A model generated the notes under the pieces. It was not told the DNA's origin and ran no database searches. It saw only the letters and a program-made list of their open reading frames with translations. 64,000 nt of DNA from Marsupella aquatica (lineage: Eukaryota > Marchantiophyta): positions 4,898,001-4,962,000 of the forward strand of contig OZ316896.1 in the NCBI GenBank assembly GCA_973895155.1, written 5' to 3'. Of the stretch, positions 47,625-59,589 are shown piece after piece (positions within the stretch are counted from its first letter, which is position 1; each line of letters opens with the position of its first letter). The position numbers and the translations under genes were made by a program.

Positions 47625-47800
47625 AAGCCCACTGCCTGTGTGTTGCACATATCATGTCGAGACAAGGCAAAGATGTTGAGGTGAGAGAAAGTTGTCGAGA
47701 TGAGGCAAAGATCTTGGGGTGAAGCAAAGATGTCGAGTAGAGGACAAGATGTTAAGGCAAGACAAATATGTCAAGGCGAGGCAAGGAAATGCAGGTGGCC
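47624..47800 (-). mobile_element. Degenerate Helitron-like 3' end with minisatellite
   Basis: Read on the minus strand, GTGCAACACACAGGCAGTGG then GCTTG ends at 47,624 and lines up with the 3' ends at 16,130 and 60,222. Before it (47,650-47,790) are about six degenerate units of 20-25 bp of the type CTCGACATCTTTGCCTYR. This is the same arrangement as the two better copies. The 5' part was not found. Confidence 0.5.
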
Positions 47801-50200
47801 AACAAGTGCAGGCTGAACTCTACTGCAGCCCACAAAAACTGAGACTATAAAAAGTGATTTTAACTCAAAAAATAGTCAAAATGTAATTCTACTTTGAAAA
47901 CAAAAAAAGCATCATTTTCCTTCACAAAAATGTGTTTTCCTGTCACAAAATGACATTTTGAAAAAACTTCCTTTCAAAATATGATGTTTTCTGTCATTGT
48001 TTCTTGCCCTGCAGTAGAGTTTGGCTGCTATTTTTGGCTGAAACTTTCACCCGACAGCACAGGGAAGCAGGGGATGAGCAGCTTATGCCTACAGCCAATG
48101 GTGCCTTGCATGCCACATGGCAGTGGGAGAACCTACACCAATGAGGACAAAGGTTGAGCGGTCTCTACTAAGGAAATACTAACCCATATACAAAATGGGG
48201 GTACAAAATGGGGGTCAGGTTAGTAAATAAATTTGTTTGGGAGACACCTTAGTAGATTCCATTAGTTTTGGGGGTCAGGTTAGTATTCATGAAGCTGTTT
48301 GTGCAGATTGATTAACTTAGTATTTAAGTACAAACAAATAATGAATAAGGATTATGGTCAAGGCAGAGTGGTCAGCATGAGAGTTCGTGTTTAAAAAAAT
48401 TAAAGATGGGAATATAATCAGGCAATTTTGGGCAAATCAGGATTACATTGCAGGAAACCAATGTTGTTACCTTTCCAGTCAATCACATTGTAACCCTTGT
48501 CTATTCTTTCCCACAAAATAACCAAGAAACACACAAACACATGTTTGTTGATGACACATATTTGTCATGGTAGTATGATGTTTCCAGTGGAATATGTAAA
48601 GGAGTATTGGTCAAATACATTGTCCTCCTTGCTATGGGACTGCTGGTATAAAAACGTTGTCAAAAAACGTATGGCATCTTCTGCAAGATAAGTAGATTGA
48701 GGCAGGTCCATGCTGCAGGGCTATCTCAGAGCCCTCGTAGATCATAGTATCCCCAACACTTGTTGAAAACATGTTTATGAGAGTGACACACATGGCACAT
48801 ATTTGACCTATATGCAAACACATTTCTTTTGTATGTGGTGGCACTTGTTTTGAAAACCTTCGTAAGATCCATTTGGTTGCCAAAAATATTTTCCTTCCTT
48901 GTTTTTGTCATATGGTGGCATGTTTTGTCAAGAAAGAGTCATAGTAGTCATCCCTGGATCACAACTTTGTGAATAGGTCCATTTTGCAACTATTTCAACT
49001 GTAACATAGTTTTTTACTAATCTATCCCCCAACCTGATCGTAATTATCAATCTGTCCTCCAAATTATTTTAATTCCTAGGTCAATCCCCTTTTTGAATAT
49101 TGCCATCGTAAATATCAATCTGAATGGCACTATGGTAGCTACCTCCCAGATGAACCCACTGTAAAATGTGTTGTGAGAACTTGAATGGTAGCTATAGTAC
49201 TCACCATGTAGGACCCCTAGAATTTGAAATTTGCTTGGACTGTCCTTGGTCTTCTACTTCACATCGTCAAATGTGCTCAGTGCAAGAGAGGTCAAGCGTG
49301 CACTGGAAGGGAAGGCAGCAAAAGAACCTACCAGGGAGATCAGATACACACAATAAATAAACAACTATTGACACTTTAGTCACTCAGACAAAATTTTAGG
49401 TAGTGTTTGTGATAATTAAAAAGAAAATCACAACATACATTTTAGTAATATTTGAAGTGTTTTGTTGTAGATCATTCAATAAATATGCTATTTTTAAAAT
49501 TGCAAGACAAAATTTTACTATTAAATCTTGATGTGAAGCTACTTTCAAGGTCTACATCTAGAAGCCAGTAGACAGTGACTTAGGGGTGGCAATCAAATTC
49601 GGGGTGGGGGTGAAAAACAGGGATGGGTGTGGAGTAGTGCCCCGCATTTGAAAACAGGGTTGCCTGTGAAGAGAGGCGGTGGAGTAGGGGCAACATGTAA
49701 AGAAAGTTGATGGATTAAGTAGACAGCCTGTGAATAGGTCAGCTGCTGTAACCGAGGGTCAAGAAATATAGTGAAAATACTACTTTTTTTCAATGACAAA
49801 GAAGTTTTGGTCAGCTGCTGTTGTCGAGGGTTGATGCTTTTTTATCCTCACCTCTATTCACAATCAAAGGACGCGTAGTCAGGCTAGTCTAAATAAATTA
49901 CTTGTGGCATTGCAGCGTAAATGGAAAGAAAAGAATATGTGGTTTTTTCCCAGGGCCTATGCTTGCCCCAGTGTTAAACAGTAATTCTCTTTTAATAGAT
50001 GAAATAAAAGGATGCCAAAATACTCTCTTGTTTTAAATTCGAATGTAGTTAGTATCTAGAGCACATAAGATTAGAATATTCTTTAAATTTCCCTTACCCC
50101 GAGAATCTAAAATCCAGAATTAAATAATTATTCATTAATCGCTAGAACCAGAGGTCACAGCTCCGTAGTAACAAAACTAACCCAAGTGCATAATGGGACA
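47800..50200. other. No gene recognised
   Basis: AT-rich. GGGGGTCAGGTTAGTA occurs twice at about 48,211 and 48,269. GGTCAGCTGCTGT followed by CGAGGGT occurs twice at about 49,737 and 49,809. Short frames only. Confidence 0.45.
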
Positions 50201-50212
50201 CGGGATTTCCAA

Positions 50213-50722
50213 CTAACCTAAGACCACAATTGGACACGGGGATTCCAAGTAACCCAAGAGGCAAGAGCACATGGGAGAGTGGAATTCCAAAATGCAGGCA
50301 ACGATAAATAATTTCAGCCCCACCCGTTCTGTAGGCGAGGCTCTTCTAGCCGCCACCATTCTTCCAGGTTGTTTGTTCTCAAAGCAAGGGACCGCGGATA
50401 ATCCCTGAGTTCCTCCAGTTTCCCTTCTGTTACGGCCTCTGATCCTGAAATATTTTGTCCCTGGGACCTGGTCGTTTCTTGGTCCTAATATTGGGACACT
50501 TTTATCCACGAGTATATGATGGAGCCACATGAAGGGGAAACCACTAAAAAACGAATTCACACTTTGCCCTGAAGATTTGGCGTTTGCAACATTTATTTTC
50601 ATAGCCAGCCCAGAGTGGAGGTCTCCCGATTTATCCAGTACATACGGCAGATTATTAGGAGGATTCACAACACTGTTTGTTGAATGTACCAACTCTTTCT
50701 TGCTTTGAAAATTGAAAGACAA
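50213..50722 (-). other. Unassigned 169-codon frame
   Basis: Open on the minus strand from an ATG at about 50,722. The first 100 residues have ordinary composition (NNLPYVLDKSGDLHSGLAMK); the end reads through a local duplication (CCAACTAACC / CCAAGTAACCC). It is in the same frame as the 155-codon frame at 50,921-51,388, but stops lie between them. No family recognised; it may be chance or a degenerate transposon frame. Confidence 0.2.
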
Positions 50723-50920
50723 TCCACCTATCAGTGAATTATCATTTTGGGAGCCACAATACCATGAATAGGATAATGTCCTGGTTAGAGGGCATTATCT
50801 ACCTATCTACCTACTACAATATACAATCCCGCTTTTTTCTGAGAGTTGTCTGCTTACTAAATCAAAAGGAAGCGGGATGACATTGTGTCTGTTGGATTAA
50901 AACGTGTATTTCCAGCACCG

Positions 50921-51388
50921 TTAGATCGTATCATCAGCCCGTCCTGGAGCACAGTTTGGGGAAATCATGGTACAGGCCTTTCTGCCAACGACAAGACCTG
51001 ACTCCCTCTCCATCTTTTTATCACCTGACGCGGGGATGACAAGATCTGACACATCATAGTCGCTTGCCGCGGCTTGGTCCAGGCGTTCTGATGCGGCGCC
51101 CCCCAAAACCCCAGTGTCCACCATACTCCCGGGTGAGTCCACCCTCGCCAAGACCCCAACGTCGACCCTAGCCTCGCCTCCCTCTCGCCACTCTCTCCTT
51201 GCCTCCCTCGGGCGACTCTCTCCTCGCCGTGGGCTGTGGGAGTCGATCCCCCACTCTGACTCCCTCGCTCGCCATGCCTCTCTCGTCGTGGCCTGTGGGA
51301 GTCGACCCCTGTCCCCACCCCGACTCGCTCCCTCGCCTCCCCGGCTCCGCTCGCCCCGGCTCCCCTCACCTCGCACCGCACAGGCCAT
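50921..51388 (-). other. Unassigned 155-codon frame, coding-like at its end
   Basis: The first 100 residues are translated low-complexity Arg/Glu/Gly-rich repeat. The last 50 (AASDYDVSDLVIPASGDKKM, then ESGLVVGRKACTMI) look like normal protein. No family recognised. Confidence 0.2.
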
Positions 51389-51830
51389 GGAGGAGTCACC
51401 TCGCCTTGCCTCCCTCCCTCACCTCCCCTCGCCTCGACTTTCTCCCCTGTGCGAGTCAGGAGTACTGCAGAGAAAGTCAAAGGGGGGCTCGCAAAACAAT
51501 GTGCAAGTTGGGGGAGGGGGAGAGAGGAGTCGGGGTGGGGCCGTGGGGGCAGGGGCCGAGCAAGCAAGTCGGGAGGGGGAGAAAATTGTCGAGAGGGAGG
51601 GGCAGCGAGCGAGTTGGGAGGGAGAGACTCGGGCGGGAGTCAAGCCGAGAGGGAGGCGAGGCGCAAACGCGGGAGTCAAGTTGAGAGGGAGGCGAGGCGC
51701 GAGCTCGGGGCAGCGGGACTGTCGAGGAGGGAGGCAGAGACTCAGGGTGGAGGGAGGCAAGGCGCGACTGCGGGAGGCAGAGCCGCAGGACAGAGCCGCA
51801 GAGGTCAGTCGACCCCGGCGTGGCAACTGG
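51110..51830. repeat. Pyrimidine-rich tract followed by purine-rich tract
   Basis: 51,110-51,450 is CT-rich on the plus strand, with a roughly 65-bp unit repeated (GTGGGAGTCGAYCCC at about 51,236 and 51,296). 51,480-51,830 is GA-rich, with CGGGAGTCAAGYYGAGAGGG repeated at about 51,633 and 51,670. The two halves are partly complementary (CTCGCCTCGACTT against AAGTTGAGAGGGAGGCGAG), so the block may be a decayed inverted repeat. The long frames on both strands here are by-products of composition. Confidence 0.65.
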
Positions 51831-52175
51831 CGTGCCAGAGGGAATCAAACCCAAGACGCACATCGGGCCCGTCCGCTCACGCCCTCTGTCACGGCCGTTG
51901 CCCGACGCTCCCTTCATAAAAGTGCCCTTTTCCAGTCCACGTCATCCCGCTCGCGGCCGTTCAGTCCAGGCATTTTGCTCTCCCGAATGGCCGAAACCAA
52001 CACGCACAACCTGACGCAGGTGCAGCGCATAAACCTCCCGCACGGCCAAAACCCTGACGCACGACACTCACTTGCAAGTACTCTGCCTGTCCGCTCCCCA
52101 TTCCCTTTGTATTTTGGGTTTGAGGCCAAAATATGGGCCGCTAAAGTGGTCCGGGGGTCACAGGACCCCAGAAGC

Positions 52176-52184
52176 ATATATAAG
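52176..52184 (+). promoter_or_regulatory. TATA-like element upstream of the gag-like frame
   Basis: TATATAAGG within GC-rich surroundings, followed by a long non-coding leader to 53,850. This would fit an LTR promoter, but no matching LTR was found. Confidence 0.3.
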
Positions 52185-52639
52185 GAGGGTGCATTGTTCT
52201 TGGAGGTAATGGGAATGGATCATTACGGCAGCTTGCGTGACGGCTTTTGGGGTGATCAGTTTTGGGGAGGATGGCTTGGGTGACCATTCTTTTGGGGGGA
52301 TTTTGTGTTTAGGGTGACCACCATGGATGATGGTGTGACGGGGTCCCCATCATTCAAAATCACGAATAATGGGTTTCAGAGTGGTGTGCACTATAAATAA
52401 CCATTGTAAATAAGCCTTTTTCAAATTTTTTAAGTTAATTCCGTCACTGGTGATGGACCGGGGTACCGTATTTATTTATTTTTTCCTAATTGTTTTGCAA
52501 ATATGTTGGGCCCCTTAGAAATAAAATGGTGGAGGGCCCTGCCTTGGGAGGACTCCCCATTAATTTATGGCTGTGTTGGAGACCCCAATAGCAAGGTTTA
52601 GGGGAAGAAGAAAAAAAAAGGGGAATCAAGGGAGTTTTT

Positions 52640-53300
52640 GGGTTATGCCGCGAGGTGGCGCTGCCAAGGAGGGAGCGAGGAAGGAGCCGATCAGGGCGCG
52701 AGGCAGCCGAGGCGCAGCCACAGGTGAGAGGGGGGCAAGTCGGAGCGAGCCTCCATAGGGAGGCGTGCCGGTGAGCCCGCGAGTGGGCGAGGCCAGGGAG
52801 AGACTACCGGGAGGCAGGAAGCCGGGAGGTGCAGCCGCGTGTCAGGATGAGGCACGCCCTGCATAGGGCCACGTGCAGTGGCAAGCCCTTGCGAAGGGAG
52901 GCGGCAAGCTGGGCATGACGCGCCCCGGCGAGGAGTAAGGGAGAGAGTAGGGAGGCGCGAGGCGCTCCCGCAAGTGAGTAAGGGAGGCGCAAGGCACTCC
53001 CGCGAGTAGCGGGGGGGAAATTAAATCCCCCAGTTAAGCAAGCCGGTGATCCCGCGAGTGGGCGCTGCCGGGGCAGGCATGGGCGCAAGACGGGAGGCGC
53101 ACGGCAGCAAAAAAAAGTAGTAAGGGAGGGGTTAAACCCCCCCAACAGGAGCGAATCGCAGCGGGGCGCGAGTGGGCGCAATTAAGTATGGGCAAGCCTC
53201 CATAAGGAAGCGAGCCAGGAATAGGGAGGTGAGCCGGGGTGCAATGCTGCCGGGACCAAACAGAGGAAAACATGGGGGAGAGCCGGGAGTATAAGGAGGA
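52640..53300. repeat. GC-rich degenerate repeats
   Basis: Recurring blocks of the type CCCGCGAGTGGGCG (52,778; 53,053) and GGGAGGCGCRAGGCRCTCCC (52,951; 52,983). No gene. A CT-rich segment at 53,335-53,465 follows. Confidence 0.6.
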
Positions 53301-53556
53301 GGCTGGGGGGTTCCTATGTTGGGTTCCTATGTTGTTTTTTTTCCTCTCCTCTCTCTCCCACTTTGCCCATTGCCGAAAGCACTTTGCCTTGAGCAATTTC
53401 TCCCATTGGTTTTCTGAGCTCCCTCTTTCTCTCTTGCAACTCTTTTTCTTTCCCAAGCTCTCTCTTGGGTGATTGTTAGAGCTTGGTGGTTATTGTTATT
53501 CGGGCATCCAGGACAGGCATGATGGGTGAAGCCAAGGGGAAGTAGAGTGGACTTGA

Positions 53557-53705
53557 GATCGTGGTACGGGGGCTATACGGGCCAGGAATTGTACAGTGTA
53601 ATGGAGATCGTGGTACGGGGGCTATACGGGCCAGAAATTGTACGGTGTAACGGGAGATCATGGTACATGGGCTATACGGGCCAGGAATTGTACGGTGTAA
53701 CGGGA
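53557..53705 (+). repeat. Three 48-50-bp tandem units
   Basis: AGATCGTGGTACGGGGGCTA then TACGGGCCAGGAATTGTACR, three times starting at about 53,557, 53,605 and 53,655. They lie just upstream of the gag-like frame. Confidence 0.9.
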
Positions 53706-53849
53706 ATTGTTGTGATAGTAGAATTTTTAGTATGAATGTTTGATCCACCTGAGTTCAGTACAGCCCGTGTTCGTTGATACAAGGCTGCTTACCGGGATTA
53801 CATTGCCACACGAATTAGGGAGGAGGGAGAGAAACGGCGGTCAGCCGTC

Positions 53850-55696
53850 ATGAGTACAGGATCTGGAACGCCTAGCACTACGGTTGTATGAAAGGTTTTC
53901 CGTAGGGTGTACCCCCGCACTTCTGCCAAGGTGATGGAAGAGGGCAAGGAGATTTTTCAGGATACAGGGTTCACCAAGTTCATGGGTGTAGAGATTATGA
54001 TTCCTCCCGACAGGACTTGGGACATTGCGGCTGGATTGGAGTGCCGTACGGAGGGGATTTATTTTCATTGTAACAGGCAGTTGATCCCTCACGTGGAGTT
54101 GGCCAAACTCTTATTTCTCAATAACCAGGACTTCACGTTTCAGCCAGTAGAGCCACCTGGTGTTTTTACGTTGGAAGAACTAGCTGAGGTGGTGAGGGAC
54201 CCCATTTCCGTAAACTATCATTCCCCTCTCAACGTTCAAGGATCCAGCGTACAAGGTGTTTGTGGCCAAGGTACACCAGCGGGTACTTGGTCGGGGGCAA
54301 TCTGGGACAGTGAGTGGAGATCAGTTGGCTATTGCCAACGACATCAAGACTCACCCACGTCACACGTACGGATGGTGGTATTTCGGGATGAGGAAGTCAT
54401 TGGCCATGGATCCTAAGAGTGTGAAGACGGGAGGAGGCATGCACTTGATGGGGTCTTTCCTATTGGCCAGGCGGGAAGGGCTTCTTCCCTCACCGGGCAC
54501 AGAAGGGGAAATGGTGCCACCCTTCACCACGGAAATACGGAGGATAGCCACCACCATATTAGGAAGCTTGGTGAAGGGGCCACCGTCTGAGCCAATAGCC
54601 CAACCTACTACGGAAGATGACCCAGATGAGGATAGCGTTATGGAGTGGTTGGAGTCACTTGTGGGGAACCAGGAGGAGTCTCTTGATTACGATGTGCCCG
54701 AGGTGTACTTGGCCGAATTACGTGATTTTCGTGATGGAGTGCATGAAGGGCTTAAGTTGTGCAGAACGTTGAAGGAGGCCATCAACCAAGGCCAGTTCAA
54801 GGTGGAAATGTTACAAGTAAGTAATGAGGCCTTGAAAGAGGTGGTCAAGGCAAAGGAGGTGGTGATTCAAGAGCAAGGGAGGTCGCTCAAGGAGTCATAT
54901 ATTCAGGTTTTACAGCTGGAAGGAGCCTTATCTACTAAGGCTAAGGAGGCGCTGGAGGTGGGAGTATTGAGAGATGAGGTGGCCAAGCTCAAGCAGGGCA
55001 CGGGTGAGGTAGAGAGGCTCAAGGGGGAAGTGGTGGAGTTACGGGGTCAAGTTGGACTCCTTGAGACCAGGGCCAAGAGGAACGATATGTTGAGGCTGGG
55101 GAAGAGGAAGAGCCCATCTCCCTCTAGCCCTACCCTCTCCCCAGATTTGATCTCAAAAGCCATTGAGATGGTGGTAAGAGAAGTAACTCAACGGTACGGA
55201 CCAATGTTGGAAGCGGCCAAGAGGGAGAAGGAGAAGAGTAAGATGTTGGAGAAACAGTTATAGGAGACCCGTAAGTCATCACGAGAAACCCCAGCCGGTC
55301 ACGGTGCCACCGTATCTGCTAGTCATGGTGCCAACATTTCATCACCCTCATCATTACCAGCGGAGGCTCAACCGAGTCACAGAGTCACGGTGCCAGGGAT
55401 GCCACCCCGATCCGTAAACCCGGGGACTCCTCTGGCTACCGGCCAGGTCTTACCTTTGCAGTTGCAAGGAGGTGAAGAGGCTGCCTTATGGAAGGACACA
55501 CTATTAGCCAGGGTTATGTGAAGGCTTGGCAAGCCTTGGCTGCATTGAGGAGGCGGAGCACTTCCGGTCGGGCTCCCGCACGGACTCCCCCGGTACGGCA
55601 GGTTAGGAGTGATACCTCCCCTTCTAGGGAAAGCGGTGGAGGTGAGGATTCCAGGGGGTGGAGCCCTGGTTCAGTAAGTGAGTCCGGTGAAGACTA
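53850..55696 (+). pseudogene. Gag-like protein with coiled coil, broken (plant retroelement type)
   Basis: Reading starts at MSTGSGTPSTTVV (ATG 53,850) and meets a TGA at 53,889. It continues in frame with KVFRRVYPRTSAKVMEEGKE, shifts frame near 54,230 at FKDPAYKVFVAKVHQRVLG, and runs open to a TAG at 55,261. It goes on in frame to about 55,520, then shifts again into GYVKAWQALAALRRRSTSGR. The first 250 residues contain HTYGWWYFGMRKS and LMGSFLLARREGLLP, resembling the putative plant transposon/gag-like proteins in layout only. Residues of about 320-450 form a heptad-rich coiled coil (VLRDEVAKLKQGTGEVERLK). A basic Ser/Pro-rich tail follows. No zinc knuckle and no pol genes were seen downstream. 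The family is not certain. Confidence 0.5.
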
Positions 55697-55699
55697 GTG

Positions 55700-57200
55700 T
55701 AGGGCCTTGTTTTTTATGCACTACGGATTGGATGTTAGTACCGGCAAAGGCACCGTTGGTACCGTAGTGAGCTAGGGTTTTTCACAGCATGTGTGTGCCG
55801 CACGCTTTAGGTTAGTTTATCTCTTTGATGCTTTTGGCGGCGCCGCTAGAGTTGTCGCCGTTGTTGCCACTCTGTGAGGGGTGCTTGGGTGTTTTTTCGG
55901 TATTTAGGGGGGGAGCCCCGTAGTGAAACGGGGGGGAACTCAGTCTAGTGTTTGCTTAGGGAAGTTAGCTCATAGCCAGAAGAGGGAATCAAGCCAGAGT
56001 AGTGAGGTAGAGGTGTAGCACTTGCCCCAGTGAGGCAGTAGTTGGGCAGACGACAGGAGGCCGGGTTGTCCTTGCAATGTGTTACAACATTTTGCCAAAA
56101 GATATGGATTTGGTTTGATTCCTCAAGTTTTGGTGTGGCGTTATTTTTTCTGGTTCAAGATTGTGTTCTTTCCCCAAGAAGTGTCTAAGGAATCCTTGCA
56201 CGGTTTGGTCAACCCTATGAGTAGGAGGGGTGGTGACAGCACTCCACCAATGACCAGTAGGAGTGTGTGTGTGGCGTAGTCCATGGGACTTATCAAAAGC
56301 AAAGCGGCTAGTCGGTAGACTTGATCAAAAATTACATTTTCGGGAGCGGAAATAAACATACTCATCCTACATGCAATAGAATCCTAATAGCGTCCCTCCA
56401 CGTTCCCGTCATACGATAACAAACATTTTTAGTAGGAGTAAATACGTATTTGTCGTGTAAATCGTTTGATAACCAGGTGACAAATGGCTTGGGCATATTT
56501 TGGGGGGATTTGGATTTCATGGCAACCACTATGGGCCATGGGACGGGTGACGGCCAGACCATGGGCCATGGGACTGGGTGTCGGGCAAACCATGGGTGAC
56601 AACTGAGGCAAGCGGTACGAATACCATAGGGGCAAGAGACATCCTTGAGGCAAGATGATTGCCTTGAAGGCTGGGTGGGTGAGACAAGGGGTCCCAATAA
56701 GCAGTAGCCTAAGTGTCTCTCTAAAATTCTCGGGTGACCCCAATGGATTTTGGGAGCCTCTCTAAAATTCTTGGGTGGCCCTAATGGAACATGGATGTGA
56801 TTGGATTCCGACCAGAGAGAGCTTGGGATATGTGTGTGGCATATATTTTTGTGAACCGTCTTTGTTCAGATGACAAGGGGTTTGTAAATTTGTCACATGG
56901 CAGATCTTTTAGTGTGGTTGCATGAGCCGATGCAAGCTAAGAGGATACCATAGGGGCAAGAGAGATTCTGGATCTCCTTGAAGGTTGGGAGGGTGAGATG
57001 AGGGGGTCCCAGTAAGCAGTATCCTCAACGGATATTGGTTCCCCATCAAAGTCTCAAGTCTCTTGCAATGGTGTGGCCCAGCCGGCGTTCAATATAGTTA
57101 GGGGTCTGGGAAGCTTGAATGATTTTGGATTTTAAAAAATAATCATCCGTTTTGTGGGTTGGATGCAGATGATTAAAGGGGTTGAACATTTTTGGGCAAC
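55700..57200. other. No gene recognised; 90-bp direct duplication
   Basis: ATACCATAGGGGCAAGAGA followed by a related 70 bp occurs at about 56,620-56,712 and 56,943-57,030. CTCTCTAAAATTCTYGGGTG is repeated at about 56,717 and 56,757. The left end of the following Helitron must lie in or near this stretch but was not found. Confidence 0.45.
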
Positions 57201-59436
57201 ATGAGAACTCCAAGGGAGAGATCAAAGGCAAATCGCGAGCGATATGCTCAGAACAAGGATGCAATAAATGCAAGGCGTCGCCAACAATATGCCCGATGAT
57301 GGTTGAAATTGGAGAATGGTGTGCCCCAGGTCCATGCCAAACCAAAACAAAGTGTCTCACCTAGTGTGGGTCCCTTGGTTCCAACAATAGTTCCCACACC
57401 ATGTGTGCCAACTGCGGTAGAAGAACCAAGGGCCATTAGTGGGAGACAACTGCGACGGGAAGCAAGGGTTGAATGAGGGGCATCACAACATCATTGGCCC
57501 CAATTGAGGAGACAACTTTGGGACCTACTGCAGTGCCTGGCCGTGCAAGTAGTGTGAGACAATTGCTTCATGAAGCAAGAGTGACGCACCAGGCATCGGC
57601 CAGATCCATGGCCATGAGGGCCAGTTGAGAAGGTGCCTCAAGTGCCTTGGACGCATGTGAGACCAACCACTGTTTGGAGCAATTTGTGCCTACCCCTCCA
57701 TGTGAGCCCATACCCAACAATGAGTCGAGAGATCCCAATGTCTTTGATGAAGATTGGCTCATTCATGGTGCTTTATAGGATGGAGCTGACTCCATGTGTG
57801 TCATTCTGCCCTGTGAATTGATACCAAATAGTGTACGAGCTGACCCTGACATCTTTGATGAGGATTGGCTCATTGATAGTGCCTTGCATGGGGAAGTGGG
57901 CCCTATTCGTGATGATGGTGGTGGTCACTTTGACACATTTGTTGAGGGCACCTTACATTTGTCAGATCAAGAGGGGGAAGAAGAGATTGAGCACATCCTC
58001 CAACAAGAATTTGGAGGGAGTGACCTTGCACCGGTTACCCCGGCTCAACCCAGTGCGGAAGATATTTTCCAAGAACGTCAGAGATTGGAAGAGATCCAAT
58101 GTTTGTCAAAGGCACGACAACCTTTGGATCCTACCATGGGCTGACACCTTTTGGGACGGATGGACATTGAGTGTCCATGTTGCAAAGCTCTTCATTGGAT
58201 TGAAGAGTGCAAGGCCGGAACGCACCGCCATCCGTGCTTCACAATGTGTTGTGTCGATGGGAAGGTGGATTTGCCTCCAATTGGTGCTCCTCCAAAGCCT
58301 TTGCGGAGTTTGTTGACGGGAAGTAATGTTGCGGCTACAACCTTTTGGAAGAACATTAGAGGGTACAATAACACCTTGGCATTTACATCGATAGGTGTTA
58401 AAATTGACAAAAGTGGGGGGGGGGCAATCAGGGTCCATATTCATTTCGCATACAAGGTGCTTTATATCATCGGACCGGAAGCCTCTTGCCGCCTGATGGA
58501 GAGGGTCCCAAGTTTGCTCAACTCTATATTCATGACACGGGGAATGAGTTGGGAAACAAGTATTTTGCACAACATGAACCTTTTTCCTCTTATGACGCAT
58601 TTTTAGCTGCAATAAGTTGAGTCTCATTGGATTTTATGTTGGGTAGCAGGATGAATTCCATGCCACAGTTGGATGAGGCGGTGCTTGCTTCTTTGCAAGA
58701 AATGCTCCATACGCACAACCCTTATGTACGAATGTTCAAAAATGCCGGGAGCCGCATTGATGACGTTGAGGTGCCAGAGGTTTTGCTATGTATTGTAGCT
58801 GAGCGTGACACCCACCCGAGACATTACAACAAACCCACGGCGGATGAGCTTGGTGTGATCATGGTTGGGGATGAGGATATTGAAACACGTGTTCGAGATA
58901 TTATCCTAAGGACAAGGGACGGGGGCCTACGTAGGATTTTGGAGTGGCATAGGTCCTATGCTCCTCTCCATTATGTCTTACTCTTTCCGCATGGTCAAGA
59001 CGAGTGGTCTTATGACATCCCATTGGTGGGCCATGAATTTCAAGATGGGGTCATTGTGGCAGTTGAACCCCAAGCAAGGGGTGGACGCATGAATCGTCGT
59101 GTCATTGAGGCACGAGTCCTTGCAGAAAAATATGCCGGAACTATTACGTTCATCCCATGCATTCCGTTGACGTCTGATGAATCACTTCCTTTTATATTAC
59201 ATAGGGTCCAGTTTCCCATCCGAGTGGCATATGCAATGACCATCAACAAGGCTCAAGGTCAAACGCTAGAACATGTAGGGTTGCAACTTTCAAAACCTGG
59301 TTTTAGTCACGGCCAGTTGTACGTAGCATTCTCAAGAGCAACATCGCCTAGAAGTATTAAGGTTTTGCTTCCAGATTCTGAGGAGGGTCTTGCAATGTTG
59401 ACCAAAAATGATGTATATGATGAAGTTCTTTATTGA
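57201..59436 (+). pseudogene. Helitron Rep/helicase (RepHel), deleted and frameshifted
   Basis: In order: a basic N-terminus (ERSKANRERYAQNKDAINAR, 57,216-57,290, then a stop). Next an acidic spacer with an internal duplication (VFDEDWLIHGAL / IFDEDWLIDSALHG). Next the Helitron-like N-terminal domain (MDIECPCCKALHW, MCCVDGKVDLPPIGAPPKPL, NTLAFTSIGVKID), then, in another frame, KFAQLYIHDTGNELGNKYFA. The 269-codon frame 58,627-59,436 begins with LDEAVLASLQEMLHTHNPYV, PTADELGVIMVGDED and YAPLHYVLLFPHGQDEW. It then jumps at about 59,030 to the helicase C-terminus: FPIRVAYAMTINKAQGQTLE and FSHGQLYVAFSRATSPRS. The HUH nuclease and most of the Pif1 helicase are missing. Intact RepHel is usually over 1,200 residues. 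It would nick and unwind DNA for rolling-circle transposition; this copy cannot. Confidence 0.92.
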
Positions 59437-59589
59437 ACACAAATAAAGTTGGCATGAGTATGGTATCAATGAATTTATATCTGTATTTAAGCTATTATGT
59501 ATTTCATCTTCATCATGTTTGCCATTTCCCATGACCCCAACTATCAACTTGACATTTGTGCCTCGCTTAAACATATTTTCTCTCGTGGA

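Noticed and set aside
51114-52283. 389-codon plus-strand frame
   Set aside because: It begins in the CT-rich tract and passes through the GA-rich tract; residues are Ser/Pro/Arg then Arg/Glu/Gly repeats, and other long frames overlap it on both strands.
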